DNA of 64,000 nucleotides from Paragyromitra xinjiangensis. Taxonomy: Eukaryota; Ascomycota; Pezizomycetes; Pezizales; Discinaceae. Location: positions 62,001-126,000 of the forward strand of contig JBCAMK010000012.1 in NCBI GenBank assembly GCA_038503065.1, written 5' to 3'. This document shows, piece by piece, positions 43,829 to 56,431 of the stretch (the first letter of the stretch is position 1; each line of letters begins with the position of its first letter). Below the pieces are notes generated by a model. It ran no database searches. It was not told where the DNA came from and was given only the letters and a program-made list of their open reading frames with translations. Position numbers and translations under genes: made by a program.

Positions 43829-46022
43829 ATGGTTTCTGCATCAAAGGCTAAACGCGACGCAAAGCGTGCTGCTGCTGGAGACGATAAGCCCAAGAAGACA
43901 GCCGCCAGCAAGCTCGCCACTCCTGGTGGTTCAAAGGCTGGCTCTAAGGCCACGTCCAAGGCCACTTCCAAGGCTTCTTCCGTTAATGGCGATGACGATG
44001 ACGAGCCGGATCAGGCTCAGTTGGCCAGGCTCGAGAAGCTTGCCTTGCAGGAAGATGAGCATGGTCTTTCCGACCGTGTCACTACAGGTGTGCTCGCCTC
44101 GCTGGAGTCCTCTCGCGACGTCAAGGTCACTTCCGTCTCGCTTGTGTTCCACGGAAAGGTCTTGATTCAGGATGGTACTCTCGAGTTGAATTATGGTCGC
44201 CGTTATGGTCTGCTCGGTGAGAACGGTTGTGGAAAGTCGACTCTTCTGAAATCCATCGCCAAGAGAGAGTACCCCATCCCCGAGCACATTGATATCTATC
44301 TCCTCAACGAACCAGCCGAGAAGACCTCTCTGGGAGCCTTGGAATATGTTGTCAAGCAGGCTGAGAACGAGTTGAAAAGACTGGAGCAGTTGGCAGAGGA
44401 AACTCTGGAGAACGAAGGACACGACAGTCCAATCTTGGAGGATCTGTACGAGGTAGGAATCATGCTGTTCGATATAAGCCTTTTTGCCACATTTTTTCCC
44501 TATCACAATCCTCGATGACCTTTGTTTTCGTAAAACTATAGCTACATGCGCTAATTTATCCTAGCGTATTGACGGCATGGACCCTTCAACCTTCGGTACC
44601 CGTGCATCACTTATCCTGACTGGTCTTGGCTTTAACCCTACAACCATGAAGAAGATGACCAAGGATATGTCTGGAGGTTGGCGTATGCGTGTTGCTTTGG
44701 CTAAGGCACTTTTCGTCAAGCCTTCGCTTCTGCTGCTCGATGACCCTACAGCCCATTTGGATTTGGAGGCTTGCGTGTGGCTAGAGGAGTACCTGAAGAA
44801 ATGGGATCGTACCCTAGTGCTCGTATCCCACTCCATGGACTTCTTAAACGGTGTCTGCACAAACATGCTTGATATGAGAATGAGAAAGCTTATTTACTAT
44901 GGTGGTAACTACGATTCGTGAGTACCCTTACATATCGTGAGTACGACTTTTGTGGGATGTAGCTGATTGGGCGGGTAAATTAGGTATATCAAGACGAGAA
45001 GCGAACAGGAGGCCAATCAAATGAAACAATACACCAAACAACAGGATGAAATCGCTCACATCAAAAAATTTATCGCTTCTGTATGTTTACCGTTTTACCT
45101 CTCGTCTTCAACTACTAATATAACTTTTAGGCTGGTACATACGCCAATTTGGTCCGCCAAGCCAAGTCCCGACAAAAGATTCTCGATAAGATGGAGGCAG
45201 ATGGTTTGATCGAGAAAGTCAACCCTGATCGCGTCTTTTCCTTCCGTTTTGCAGAGGTCGAGAAGCTTCCTCCTCCGGTCCTTTCTTTCGATGATGTATC
45301 ATTCTCCTACAGCGGCGAGTCTAAGGACTACCTCTACGAGAACCTTGACCTCGGTGTGGACATGGACTCTCGTGTGGCCCTTGTCGGACCTAATGGTGTC
45401 GGAAAGTCCACCCTGCTGAGGATCATGACGGGAAAGCTTCAACCCACTCAAGGGAGCGTTAGCAGACATACTCACTTGAAGCTCGGCATGTACTCGCAAC
45501 ACTCTGCCGAACAGCTCGACCTGACGAAATCGGCGTTGGACTTCGTGAGAGAAAAGTATCGGGAGAAGTCCCAGGACTACCAATACTGGAGGCAGCAGCT
45601 CGGTAAATATGGTCTCAGTGGAGATTCTCAGACCGCCTTGATCGGAACCCTGTCTGAAGGACAAAAGTCGAGAATTGTGTTTGCCCTGCTTGCTATCGAG
45701 TCACCGAACATGTTGTTGCTTGACGAACCTACCAACGGTTTGGATATCCCTACTATCGACAGTTTGGCAGATGCTATCAATGCTTTCGACGGTGGAGTTG
45801 TCGTCGTTTCTCACGATTTCAGGTAGGCTTTGATCCACTTCCCATATGATTTACATAAAATCCAAGATAAAACTAACCGTTTTTGTTTTCCACAGACTTC
45901 TCGACAAAATCGCCAAGGACATCTTAGTGTGCGAGAACAGGACGATTAGAAAATGGGAGGGTAGCATCGGACAGTACAAGAACCACCTCAGGAAGAAGAT
46001 GCTCTCAACCGGCAACGTGTAA
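43829..46022 (+). CDS. ARB1: ABC-F ATPase ARB1, ribosome biogenesis factor, 630 aa, five exons
   Basis: Arb1 is an essential soluble ABC-F protein that shuttles between cytoplasm and nucleus and helps mature both ribosomal subunits. Exons 43829-44452, 44565-44917, 44984-45080, 45131-45822 and 45896-46022 join in phase to 630 residues. A Lys/Ala/Ser-rich head (1-60) is followed by two nucleotide-binding domains without membrane segments. NBD1 has Walker [10 protein letters not shown] (130-138), signature [15 protein letters not shown] and Walker [16 protein letters not shown]2 has Walker [10 protein letters not shown], signature [15 protein letters not shown] and Walker [13 protein letters not shown]. 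The charged linker [16 protein letters not shown] is typical. The length matches the family and all active motifs are present. The first intron is 112 bp, longer than the others. Confidence 0.95.
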
Positions 46023-48395
46023 CATGTTTCTTTATCGTATCAGATCGTTATTTGCCTATTTTATGTCGTTTCATTTTTCTTCAAATTGGGTTTTTCTCGG
46101 TTAGTCTGGTCTGTCTGTCTCATTTTTCTTGTGGCCCGTGTTTTCTGGGTGATAGAGGTTGTGGGTTCGGTTCGGTGGCTGGTCGTTGGTATTTTCGGTT
46201 TGCTATGATGGGATTTCGCGAAAGATCTGGGATATACGGGTTACAGGAAGAAAAAAACTTGGTGGGAGGGTGGGGTTGTAGACGAGTTATGAGAAAATCT
46301 TATAAGAATTGTGAAGATTTTGGTTTTTAGTTTGTGAATTTGTTGTATGTGAAAGTATATTTCCAGGTGCTTTCCTTGAAGTTAGGGAGTTGGCAGTATA
46401 ATAGCGGCTACAGGTAGAGTACCTGGGGTTTAGCACTCTAGAAGACTGGCTAGCTTGCTAATGAATGGTATCATTGTGTGTCACTCGGGGCTATTGGTTA
46501 CATAATCGTTTAGTCAAGAGAGAAGCCATCGCACATGCAATTATTGTTCGTACAGTACTACCGTGTTCGGATTTACTCAGGTAATCACTTCGTACGCCCA
46601 ATTGGATGGGGGCTAGGAATATATAGCCTCCTAGTTACACATATATAAACCTAAAATCTGGCTGGTATAGATCAACTGTGTGCTCGGTAAGTGGCATTAC
46701 TGCGCTACAGTTACAAGGTTTAAAGCCTGTTAGATAACATGACCAAACTTTAATATCTCACGATCCCTACCCTAACCGTCTTGGATTCCATCTCCTGATG
46801 TAGGGTTGGGGTTAGCAACCGAATTGCGTTGATGTACCCTTGGTGGTACCCCGAGGGAGTACAAGCTAGACATAACTTCACCTTGTGCTTGCTGTCAAAT
46901 TTGGGCTCGGAATTGAGAATAGTCATTCGAAACTTGAGGCCTACGTGCACGAGTAGATTTCAAGGAGAGACTGGTGGGTGATTCATGATCTACTAGCTAA
47001 TTAAAGAATTACTTGTGAACGATGGACTGGGTTTGATGATGAGTGGTATTAGTTACAAGGGAAAGTGCGTTTGCTAAAAATTACATGGTAGATAGACAAA
47101 CCGAATGACGGTAGTGGGCTTCGGGGAGAGGTTTGTGCGCTTAGTGGTAGGCGATGTCTGAATGCGCGGATAGATGAATATGAATCTAAGGCCGGGAAGA
47201 CATCCTCCTAACATAAAAGTGGTCGCTGTGCTGTCTTGGCCTCAGCTATCTTTTTTTTTTCACACTTTTTTTTCCATCTCAGTGGGCAAGTTGAGCTGAT
47301 GTAAAACTAGCTCCAGGGGTGATGTCCCTCGTGGCCAGAAAGCTTCAGAAGAAGACAATAAGACAGACGATCAGTTGCTCCTTAGTAGGGGATTTTTCTG
47401 TCTAAGACACATTTAGTATTTAATGTTAAGTAGGTGAGACCTTAACTACAGCGTTAGGAAGCCAACGGAACATGCCGCGCGAGGAATATCTACTTGGGAG
47501 TTAGTGCCAAATGTTATGTTGACTTCAGTAGTCGAGGATCGACGCATCTTAGCGAGTAAAATGTCAATGGCACGCGTACCTGGGCCGTACCTGGATATAC
47601 GGCACGTTGTTGTTCTGAGTTTAAACTGTAGTTGGGCTAGTAGATGTCTTGCTTCCGGATCGACAGCATCGTTGTTCTGTCTCCGAGACAAGACTGGGAA
47701 ACCCATTACCAACTACATGTAACCCCGAGTCTTGCTCGCTTATTGAGCAGCCTTGAGCTTTTCTAGCAGATTTCTTTGGGAAAAAGTCTTTTCTAATAGG
47801 TAGGTTTCTTCGATGCTATCCATCCTGGAGCATGTCTCCGGTTGGCGCGGAGGTGTTAGCCGTGCCGCTTTACGGCTTTGGGGGGTTGTGTTCATCACAC
47901 ATCACTCGGAGAATTCACTACTTTATCGCTGGATTTTGGCTTTCCAACACGTCACGAACACCTCTTTATTCCCTATTTGAGGTCTGTTCCAGCTATAACC
48001 AGGTTTATTGGCTCTCGTTCTCGGTACCACATTCAGTCTACTGCTTGCAAGCTATGGATACAGGGTCTTTTGTATTTTCTTGGAGCCGTTTAGAAGGCAA
48101 GCAAACGGATAAAGAAACGAATCTGATTATAGATTCTACATACAATGAGTGACTTTACGAACAGTTACAAAGAAAACCGCACCAGTTTTACATGTCGGAT
48201 ATTGGTACTCTAGTTCAATACCATCATAGTTAACCAGCTTCGACACACCAAAGACTCCTAGCCCAGCTATATCATAGGCTATTTAATTACTACTCATAGT
48301 AGGCTACTCCTGTTTCCAGAATTAGAATAAGTTACGTAGTTGATCTGACTAGCCAGGAATCGATTCTGCTTACAAAATCTATCAAGCAGCTTATT
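46023..48395. other. Gene-free stretch
   Basis: After the ARB1 3' flank I see no gene. T-runs lie at 47250-47272. Short frames around 47446-47712 and 47832-48152 lack domains and supporting splice sites. Confidence 0.5.
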
Positions 48396-48855
48396 TTAAT
48401 TCCGGCAGCCTGGGGGTGGGGCCCCAAAGCATTTTGCCAGGCGCATAATAGGGCACCCAGACTGCGGTACGTATTCGAAAGGTCTACCCTGGCTAAAAAT
48501 AAGGCATGCACATTAGTTCCCCTGCCAATGCATATGTATTTGAGTTTATAGGAAAATGTATGTCACTTACACACACTGGCTACAAGGATTACCGGGGAGG
48601 AAAACAGTGTTAAGGAACAGGTTACTGGCTATGGGGATACCGGGAATCGTGAGCTGGGGATTTTGCCTTATCCATCCCGCGCAAGCACTTGCTAGATCGT
48701 CGATAGTCTCAAGCGCAACATTAACGTTAGCTACATCTGTGCAAGAAGATTATACAGCTTGAGCATCGTGTGGGGCCGAAGGAACTGGAGCTTACTTGTG
48801 CCTGAACAGAGACCGCAGCAACAATGAGGGAAGCGAGGATAGCTTTGAACTGCAT
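48396..48855 (-). CDS. Small secreted cysteine-rich protein, 97 aa, three exons
   Basis: Minus-strand exons 48855-48796, 48707-48571 and 48492-48396 join in phase to 97 residues. Residues 1-20 (MQFKAILASLIVAAVSVQAQ) are a signal peptide. The mature protein of about 77 residues has six cysteines (ACAG, PCSQC, SGCP, KCFG, PGCR), enough for three disulphides, and ends APPPGCRN. Intron 1 (48795-48708) starts GTAAGC, ends GAG and has a canonical CTAAC branch site 22 bases before its 3' end; intron 2 (48570-48493) starts GTAAGT, ends TTAG and has CTAAT. A TATTTATA at 48966-48973 is a TATA box on the minus strand. Size, secretion and cysteine content fit an effector-like or cell-surface protein; no known family recognised. 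Confidence 0.75.
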
Positions 48856-51361
48856 TTTGATGTTTTTCTTGCGAAGAGTGGGTTGTGTGGCGTGCGTCTT
48901 GAAGAAGAGATCGAGGAGTTTGTAGACTTAGTGGACAATGATCTGGATGTGAGGACAAGCAGTGGTATTTATACATGGAAGAAAGGCTAGGGAAGCATCT
49001 CCTCTAGTTTCCCTGCGAAGATAACCAAGAGCTTTTTGTCGTGACTTGTGTCTTCTTGTTCCGTATGAGCGGTCGAGCTGGCTTAATCTGGAATGGCCTC
49101 CGGGGAAGCTTGGGCTGAGGAATAGTTGTGAGACAGGTAGCTAAGTAGACTGCGACACATTATTTGGTTTTTCCGAAATCATGTTATCTAAGACTCTACC
49201 TATCGCATATATAGATGATGGCAGAATTCGCTTTAGCGCTGGTTGGTAAGACATCCTAATAGGTCGCCCGCAGCTACAGTGCCAACAAACTCTGAACAAC
49301 CTCAAAATAAACAATTCGGAATACCAATCGGCGTAGGGCTTTGGTTCGGGGCTGGGGGTTTCTGTCATAGAGATCAACGACCGAGTAGTCGATCGGCAGG
49401 GTAAGCCAACTATGAAATATCGGCATTAGGTTAAGTGGAGGAACTTGCTTATTCTGAGTCGGACTTCTATTTGGCTAGTCGATCGTAGCTCTCCTAGTCT
49501 CACTTCATCTGGGTGACTGGCGGAAGTTGTGATTCCAGCGTCATAAGCCAATTTTTACTGTCTGATTGGTTTTTCTTGCAGCTGGCTGATCATCATGTAT
49601 CCGAGAATCTGAGTGGATTTTGATGCTAACTGCTCATCCTATTCACAACAAGGACATGGATATCGGAGGTTACGCTAAAATAGGTGATTCGGGGGGATAG
49701 TTGCTGCAGGAACAACTATGCAATTGCGCACTAGATTAAGCTTATAGTTAAAGCGGAACAAGCTTCCTAGTTGTTCTCTTCGATAAATGTATTCTTCATA
49801 AGGAATCACTTGCTAATATAGCTAGGAGGCTATTTAAATATGGATCTAAGAAACTGTTGTGATCCACTCCAAGTGGTAGTTCTAGCATTTATTCGAACAT
49901 TAGCTAGAGCGGGTTTGATTCAGTTCTTCGAGAACGGCTGTAGAGTAACTATTTTATGGATTTGGAGGCTTTTATTCGGGAGTAGTACACTGCCAGCACG
50001 TACATGCTAACGATAACCAGCCATGTAGACTAAGATACCGATCACTTACCCCTAAAAATAGCATATGGGGTTGATTATCCAAGAAGCATATGTGACAAGA
50101 CCCAGCTGATTAGGTATCTTCGCTAAAAACACAAATTTTCGTATCCTTATAGCCTACATGACAAGCATCCGCCTGAGGAGCTACGAGTAAGAACTAATGA
50201 CTTAATATCCAGCGTTAACTGGTACGGACACATTACGTGAACAATTAATTATGTATTTAAGATATAATGGGTGACATGGAAAACAATTAAGAATACAGAT
50301 ACGTCAATTGTAGACGCCGGATATCGATACCCAAGTCTGGTGCCACAAAAATTGATAGGCCCCAATGCCTGCAACTCCTTCATTAGGGGTGTCTCATATC
50401 TCAATTTCTAGCTCTTATGGTGGTGCGTGGAGCTTTGTCTATGATCCCAAGGCACGTATGCTCAACATCGGCGAGACACTTGGTAGGATCTTCTAACCAT
50501 CCCCAACCAAAATCCATGTACGTAGGTAGTTCACCGACGTTTCCCCCGAAGCCATGCCTGAAGAGCACTTAGAGGGCCGGGCGAATAGAAACGTTAGTGG
50601 CCTATTAGAAATTAAATTCTACTTAAAACTACAAATCACCTAATTAAGCACTAACCATATATGTCAATGAAATAATTATATTTTGTGGTAGTGTATCGTG
50701 CACGTGGTTTGTGGATAAACTTTATTTGTTCCGAACTAGACTACCTACCTTCTATTTTTATTAGAGTGGCTGCCATTACTAACTTAGCTATATCTGATTT
50801 TGATAGGTCCGGAAGTGCAACCACTCCGCATAGACCCTAAAATTCTCTCGCTTCCTAAGCTCCCGTCTTAGGTCCAGATAACATGCATATGGAGCTAAAC
50901 CAGTTGTCAGGTTTGTAAGAAGGGTATTGGTCCTCTACATCAATTTCGGACTGGACTGATGTGCAGATGCAATATCACAGTTAGGAAATAAACTAAACTG
51001 GCTAGATGAAGTACTCACTAGCTCATAGTCTTACCTTAGATGTGTAGCACAATAATGTAATAGATAGGTTTCTACGACGAATAGTAGGTTTGGGAAGCGA
51101 AGTTAAGGGAAATAACTACTGCAAAGTACTAGTAGCATAATGTGTGGGCTGCTACGCGCCCAAACACCGATTAGCTAGTTTTACGCTTCATTTCATTCTT
51201 CCGAAATCCCCTTGCCGAACTACAGTGTAAGAAAATTTCCAATTTCGCAACAAAAAGCAACTGCACTACACGCTGACCATCGTAATTCAATTCTCATCCC
51301 ACGCCCACACAACTTCCACCGGGTTTACTTTAATTTACGTTACATTTCCGCCGTTTTAGCC
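48856..51361. other. Gene-free AT-rich stretch
   Basis: It begins with the promoter of the cysteine-rich protein (TATA at 48966-48973). Beyond that the sequence is AT-rich with TA-rich words such as TAGCTA and many stops, as in decayed, possibly RIP-mutated repeats. No gene seen. Confidence 0.5.
48966..48973 (-). promoter_or_regulatory. TATA-like box of the cysteine-rich protein gene
   Basis: On the minus strand this reads TATAAATA, about 110 bases before the ATG at 48855. Confidence 0.4.
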
Positions 51362-52858
51362 TTAAACGAGTGCTCCGGGAGGATGTTCACTGTCCAAAAA
51401 GGGACAATTAGGGCGTACACACTTCCCATTCCGAATGTTTTGACATGTGTGACCCCTATAGCATTTTTCATTGATGCATTGTTCCCCAAACTCACAACGA
51501 GTTAGGCCGACTCGGATCCTCATAGCTTGGATTTCGGCGGCATTCAGATTATGTTTATGGGAGAAGAAGCAAGAATCTTTCCAGCAGAGCCCTACTAGGT
51601 AGTGGTCGTTACATGGCGCTGGCTGGAGGGACTTAATACGGGTGATAGCTGCTTGGTGCTGCAAAGGAGATAGCTTCTTCGCAGTGGAACCGATAAAAAG
51701 TGGTTTTGACTTAGTAGGTGAATCATTGATAGTATTAGCGGCAGCAATTGCAGCATTGGCATATGAATTCGAGGTCTTTGATGAAACTGGAGTCCTTGGT
51801 GGGGTATGACTTAGCGTAGGGTGAGCTGATGCATTGTGTGGAGCGACATATTTCGGAACCTCGAGCTTTTGTGATTCGAAGATGTCCGAGAGCTTTGTTC
51901 TTTCAAATGGTAATGATCTAACTTCGCTCGCAAAAGGCGTTCCTTCAACCAAAAGGACTCTCGCCTCGTTACGTTCCGAGCAAATAGAACTCAAAGTGCG
52001 AGCGTAGCCATTATCATGAGAAGCACCAAGCACAACTTTAAGGCAGTTATAGTTGTCTAAATGCCACATAAGCTCGGCTACTCTAGGTTAGCTTATTAAG
52101 TAATATGATCGCAGGTAGAGGAAGTGGGACTGAATCTCTACCTCTAACACGACTGTCAACCATTTCTTTTCCATCACCCACATCGATGAAGTAAAGGTGC
52201 TCTCTAGATTGTGTGAAACCAAGAGCAAAGTCTTTAAATTGCTTAATCTCCTTAATACGGTCTGCAGCTTGAAGGACTGTAGCCAATTTATGAAGGTTCG
52301 CAAATATTCTAACGTGGATGTCGACCGATTCGTATTCGGGAGTTCCCTTAACCTCATTTGTTATCTCTTGGAGCAGGAGGCGGCCGGCTTCTGTTCCACC
52401 AGCTTTGCCCTTTGCTAGAAGATTATCTTTGAACTGCAGCAGCGTGAGCAAGTTATGCCTGTGTGTTGAACAGAGCAGATCATACAATCATGCCATCTCC
52501 ATCTATAAGAACCATTATGTATCCATTTTTGCGCTGTAGAATGTTAATAATTGCCTATACAGGGTTTGGAGGCGTCCATGCACTGACCATGCGCCTTTCA
52601 TGCTCTTGGAGCGAAGATTGCACGCGGTTCAACTCGCGTTGATTAAAGCGGCTGGATGTTTTCATACTATCGTAATCAAGGGTTTTCTCATCTAGCTGGG
52701 CAGCTAGCTTCTTGTTTTCTTTGATGAGTTTCTACAGCATCGTTGTTAGCCAGAGCCTCTTTCCGGAACCTTCTAAAAGCCCTTACTTCAATGAACTCGA
52801 CCGTGTCATCGTGTTGACTCTTCAACAACTCTAACCGACTTTGATCGCTGTTTTCCAT
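51362..52858 (-). CDS. CCCH zinc-finger protein with DUF7923-type domain, 424 aa, five exons
   Basis: Minus-strand exons 52858-52787, 52731-52588, 52533-52486, 52433-52142 and 52080-51362 join in phase to 424 residues. The head is a coiled coil (KLIKENKKLAAQLDEKTLDY, then LNRVQSSLQEHERRM). The central domain begins VLIDGDGMI and continues FKDNLLAKGKAGGTEAGRLL and IDVGDGKE; this Asp-rich, nuclease-like fold is what I know as DUF7923 of fungal CCCH proteins. The C-terminus has Cys/His clusters (CNDHYLVGLCWKDSCFFSH, CEFGEQCINEKCYRGHTC, CVRPNCPFLDSEH) that should bind zinc and probably RNA. Start chosen at the first Met that leads into the coiled coil. Function unknown; likely RNA related. Confidence 0.8.
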
Positions 52859-54514
52859 CGTATGCATGTAACTAAACCCTTGGTGCTTTAGTGACACGGC
52901 GAACAGCGGCGAACCAAGCTAAGAGCCTCACCTTCAATCGTTAGGCGCCCAAGACCAACTAAAAGATCTGTCCGTTCTTCTGAATAGCGAAACTTTTGCG
53001 GATACCGACTCTATTTAGGTCAGGCCTCAGCGCGGGGAAGACGAGCTAGACAACGTTATTGTGACACATCACTTTGCAGCTTGGTGCCTACTGGCAGGTA
53101 CCAGTAGGGTCCATATCTCGTCAGGCAGTTCACAAGGCGTATACGAGCTAAAAACCAATCGAATAACAGCTTACGTCCTCAGTGCCACGCCTCCTCAACT
53201 GACGATTCCAGTTCTACATGTGTTGGACCCTAAACATATTTCTTTGATATTCTATATCGATATCGGCTTGGAGTCTCGTCTCGAGTGACACTAGTAAAAT
53301 TAAGGCCTATTATATGGATGCAAACATCCTCTATCGGTACTGCTCGCCCATGATTTCGTTGCTAGATATCGTTGTTTAGTCATCCACAGGGTAGCAGTAG
53401 ATGTAACTCCAACACAGAAATGTACGATGTGTATGGAAACAAAACTGCATAGGGGCTAAGCAACTCAACATCACAAACATTCCAGCTGCGGCACATATCT
53501 CCCCATCGTTCTCTGTGGCAGATAATTCCCCGCTCAAGTAAAGTACTTAGTGCCTAGCTTTGGAAAGCTAAATATGGTTGGTATTCTCTATGATGTACGC
53601 CATATACATGCATACTTCCTATCGATCACCGTCGGTACGCTTTGGAGATAAAACCACCGTTTCCATACGGGAATTATTAAGGGATTCATTGATTAGCTAG
53701 ATTACCATCAGATAGTCCACCTACTAAGCTGTAAGTTATCCCCGCTCGCAGCTCAGCATCAGGGTTAGGGTTTATTCTCAAGCCTGTCTGAAGATGTTGG
53801 GAGTGGTCAAAAGATATTCAATTGTAATTTGAATACCAGGAAATATATGTGTAGATATATTCTAGAGCGAAATTTGTTCAGGTATGTTTTCGGGTGCTAT
53901 AAGTGGCCAGTCGATTGTGGCATAGGGCATAGGGTTAAGCGAGACCAAGGGGGTGGGCAACCCCTTATATTCCCCTAGAGCTGAGTCAGGGCCGCAGTGA
54001 GTCAATTTAATTAGAAATTTCTGTAGAGTTACCGGTCGCAAAGTAGGTGTATTGAGGATCTTTGCGTTATTAACCTCTAACGTTGAAAGACTCGAAACGC
54101 TCCATATGCACACCAACCCCCCAAGATTTCATAACCCCCCTGTTGAGCTATGCTGGGTAATGAGTCAATTAGAGACTCGTATATGGGAAAAGTGTTCCCG
54201 AATGAGATCCCTAATCTGTGTATGTCAAGATATAATCATCCTCCAATTGAATCAAAATATACCTCCACGCTGGAGCTACTTTATTACAAGTACCAAAAGT
54301 GTCACTCCTATTGAGAAAGCTTGATGTTAAGCGGTGCTATCCGCTTCATTATTCATTTACATCATTGGAGTCTACAACGCCCCAAGCATTAGATCATAAT
54401 TCAACATTACTGAGTACCGATTTGAGCAGGTAAGTAAAGCGGTGAAGTATCCTCTCGAAAGAATATGTGCGTATACTTACGCTATTAGTAACGATAGATC
54501 TACCTAGATCTACC
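52859..54514. other. Intergenic
   Basis: No gene seen. A GGGTTAGGGTTT stretch at 53762-53773 is telomere-like but far too short for an array. A minus frame at 53862-54116 lacks support. Confidence 0.5.
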
Positions 54515-55152
54515 ATGTCTCAATCAATTCCCCAGCCTATGTTGACCGAGGGAGACGAAGCAGTGTTTGCCCCTTCTCCGTAGCCCTCATTTACTCAGTA
54601 TGAGAAACCCAACTCCATAATCATACATTAAATATAGCTAATAGCTCCCAAAAGTCATATTAAAGCCCCACCGGCGTAGCTCTGTATGTTGGCAGAAAGA
54701 GTGTCAGATACAGTGTTCGTGAAGATATACTTTGCGAACTCCCGCTTCTCCAAGCCGTGCTACGGGGTCAATTTAAAGAAGCCTCAGCGAAGAAAATCAA
54801 CATGCCGGAAGACGATCCAACAGTAGTGTTAGCTCTCCTCGAATGGCTATATACCCAAGATTATAAATACGTCCGAAGTGCACGATTCTCCATGTTTCGA
54901 GGATTACCGAAAGAAGATGCTCGGAAGGAATTACGCAAGTTTACCCTTGAATTATCGGCGACAGCACATAAATACAACTGCGACAGTCTTTGTGAGAAGG
55001 CAAACAAAGCGTTTGATCGGACGGCAGATGGATTGGATGAGCTGAATAAACTTCTATTCTGGAAGGTTGCCTATACTACTACAGACTCCGTACGCCTTCC
55101 GGATTACGAGTTCGAGCATCGCAGGCTAGCTGAAACTAGATACCGGGTTTAG
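54515..55152 (+). CDS. BTB/POZ domain protein, 183 aa, two exons, possibly truncated
   Basis: Exon 54515-54579 (MSQSIPQPMLTEGDEAVFAP) and exon 54666-55152 are joined by an 86-bp intron (GTAGCC...AAAG) with a GCTAAT branch site. The BTB fold covers VALYVGRKSVRYSVREDIL, ELPLLQAVLRGQFKEA and DDPTVVLALLEWLYTQDY, followed by a C-terminal helical part (ELSATAHKYNCDSLCEKANK). BTB domains mediate dimerisation and often bind cullin 3. The frame ends at TAG 55150, but 44 more codons in the same frame (PEELRQTLLDIPDLVVDLLK) still look like protein, so the gene may be cut by a stop or have one more intron. Confidence 0.65.
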
Positions 55153-55287
55153 CAGTTGTGTTCTAGCTATCCAGAGGAACTCCGACAGACACTCCTAGAT
55201 ATCCCAGACCTTGTCGTTGATCTGTTAAAGGTAGCTAGCAACACGAGCTTTATGGAGTCATATAGGGGGTGCAGATGCATACGATGA
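55153..55287 (+). pseudogene. Coding-like continuation after the BTB stop codon
   Basis: The same frame stays open for 44 codons to TGA 55285-55287 and contains PEELRQTLLDIPDLVVDLLK, which resembles the last helices of fungal BTB proteins. Either an exon reached by an intron not solved here, or a remnant left by a nonsense mutation. Confidence 0.4.
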
Positions 55288-56431
55288 ATGAGACCCATAT
55301 TAGGATAACTCCCTCCCCCCGTTTTCGCATAGGTGACATTCTATGTTTTTGCTATAGTGTAACCCTGGTAAGTCAATTATTTCATGTTGCCCAGAAGTTG
55401 GGGGTTTAAAACTGTAGCCGGAGACAACCTTATACTTCATATTCCAACTAATACATGTAGTTTTTCCTACTCATCTTAGGGATTGGTAACGAGTAACACT
55501 TTCTAAATGCTTGCTTAAGTTCTTGACTATTTCATAAAGCGCTTCTGAATTGGTTCTCCCCCACAGAGATATGTGCACGTTCTCAAGGATAGAAACAACA
55601 TGTAGTGTTATACTTTGGTAGCCTTAAGGATGTGTGTATGATCTATCTATCTTTGGTGACTTTGATCACGTGAAATCACTCGGTGGCATTGGTTTTGTGT
55701 GTGTTGAAAATGGGCTTCCTAATCGGGGATCGATGGGAGGCTCTAGTGGAGACTAGAGAACGAGGTCGGAAGTTCCGGAACCTGTGAAAAAATTTTCTTG
55801 TATACTAGCTGCGTGTGCAGCCTATAAATTCGGGGTCAGTACCTCAGTAGAAGGCACAATCAATCAAGTCTTCTTTCACCTCTCGATCTCTATAAAACTA
55901 CAGTGTTCAGGGAACAATATCACACTCCAGGAATAGTTCCTTTCCTACCACTGTTTATATTGTATATGGTTTTGGTAAACTATCACGTACTTTTTCACAT
56001 AGTGGAGCTTTTCATCCCTGGTCTCTGTTGTGCGTTAGGAGTGTTGTGTTGTGTTTTGTTTTGTTTTGTTTTGTTTTAAGTGTTTGTGTTATGGTTAGTT
56101 TTGTTTATTAGTGTGTATCGCCATAGCTTTAGGGCTGGATGCGTAAATGAAATATCTATCTATCTATCTATCATCCCTAGTCTCTAGTAAGATATTGAGG
56201 AACTAACCTCAACGCTATATTTCTCCTAGACTGGAAGGAGTCTCTGTTTATTTTATTAATTGTATGCAGGTTTCAATTGTGAACACGATCTGCCGCGATT
56301 TCACTAAACATAATAAACCTAAAATCTAAAAAAAACTACATCTATGATCAACGAGACTCCGGTATACGTATCATAGCGTTTCAATCTCAAATATAATCAG
56401 ATGAAACTGCATACATATGTTCATTTCATGT
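55288..56431. other. Intergenic with microsatellites
   Basis: A TTTTG pentamer repeat lies at about 56053-56077 and a TATC tetramer repeat at 56153-56172. No gene seen. Confidence 0.6.
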
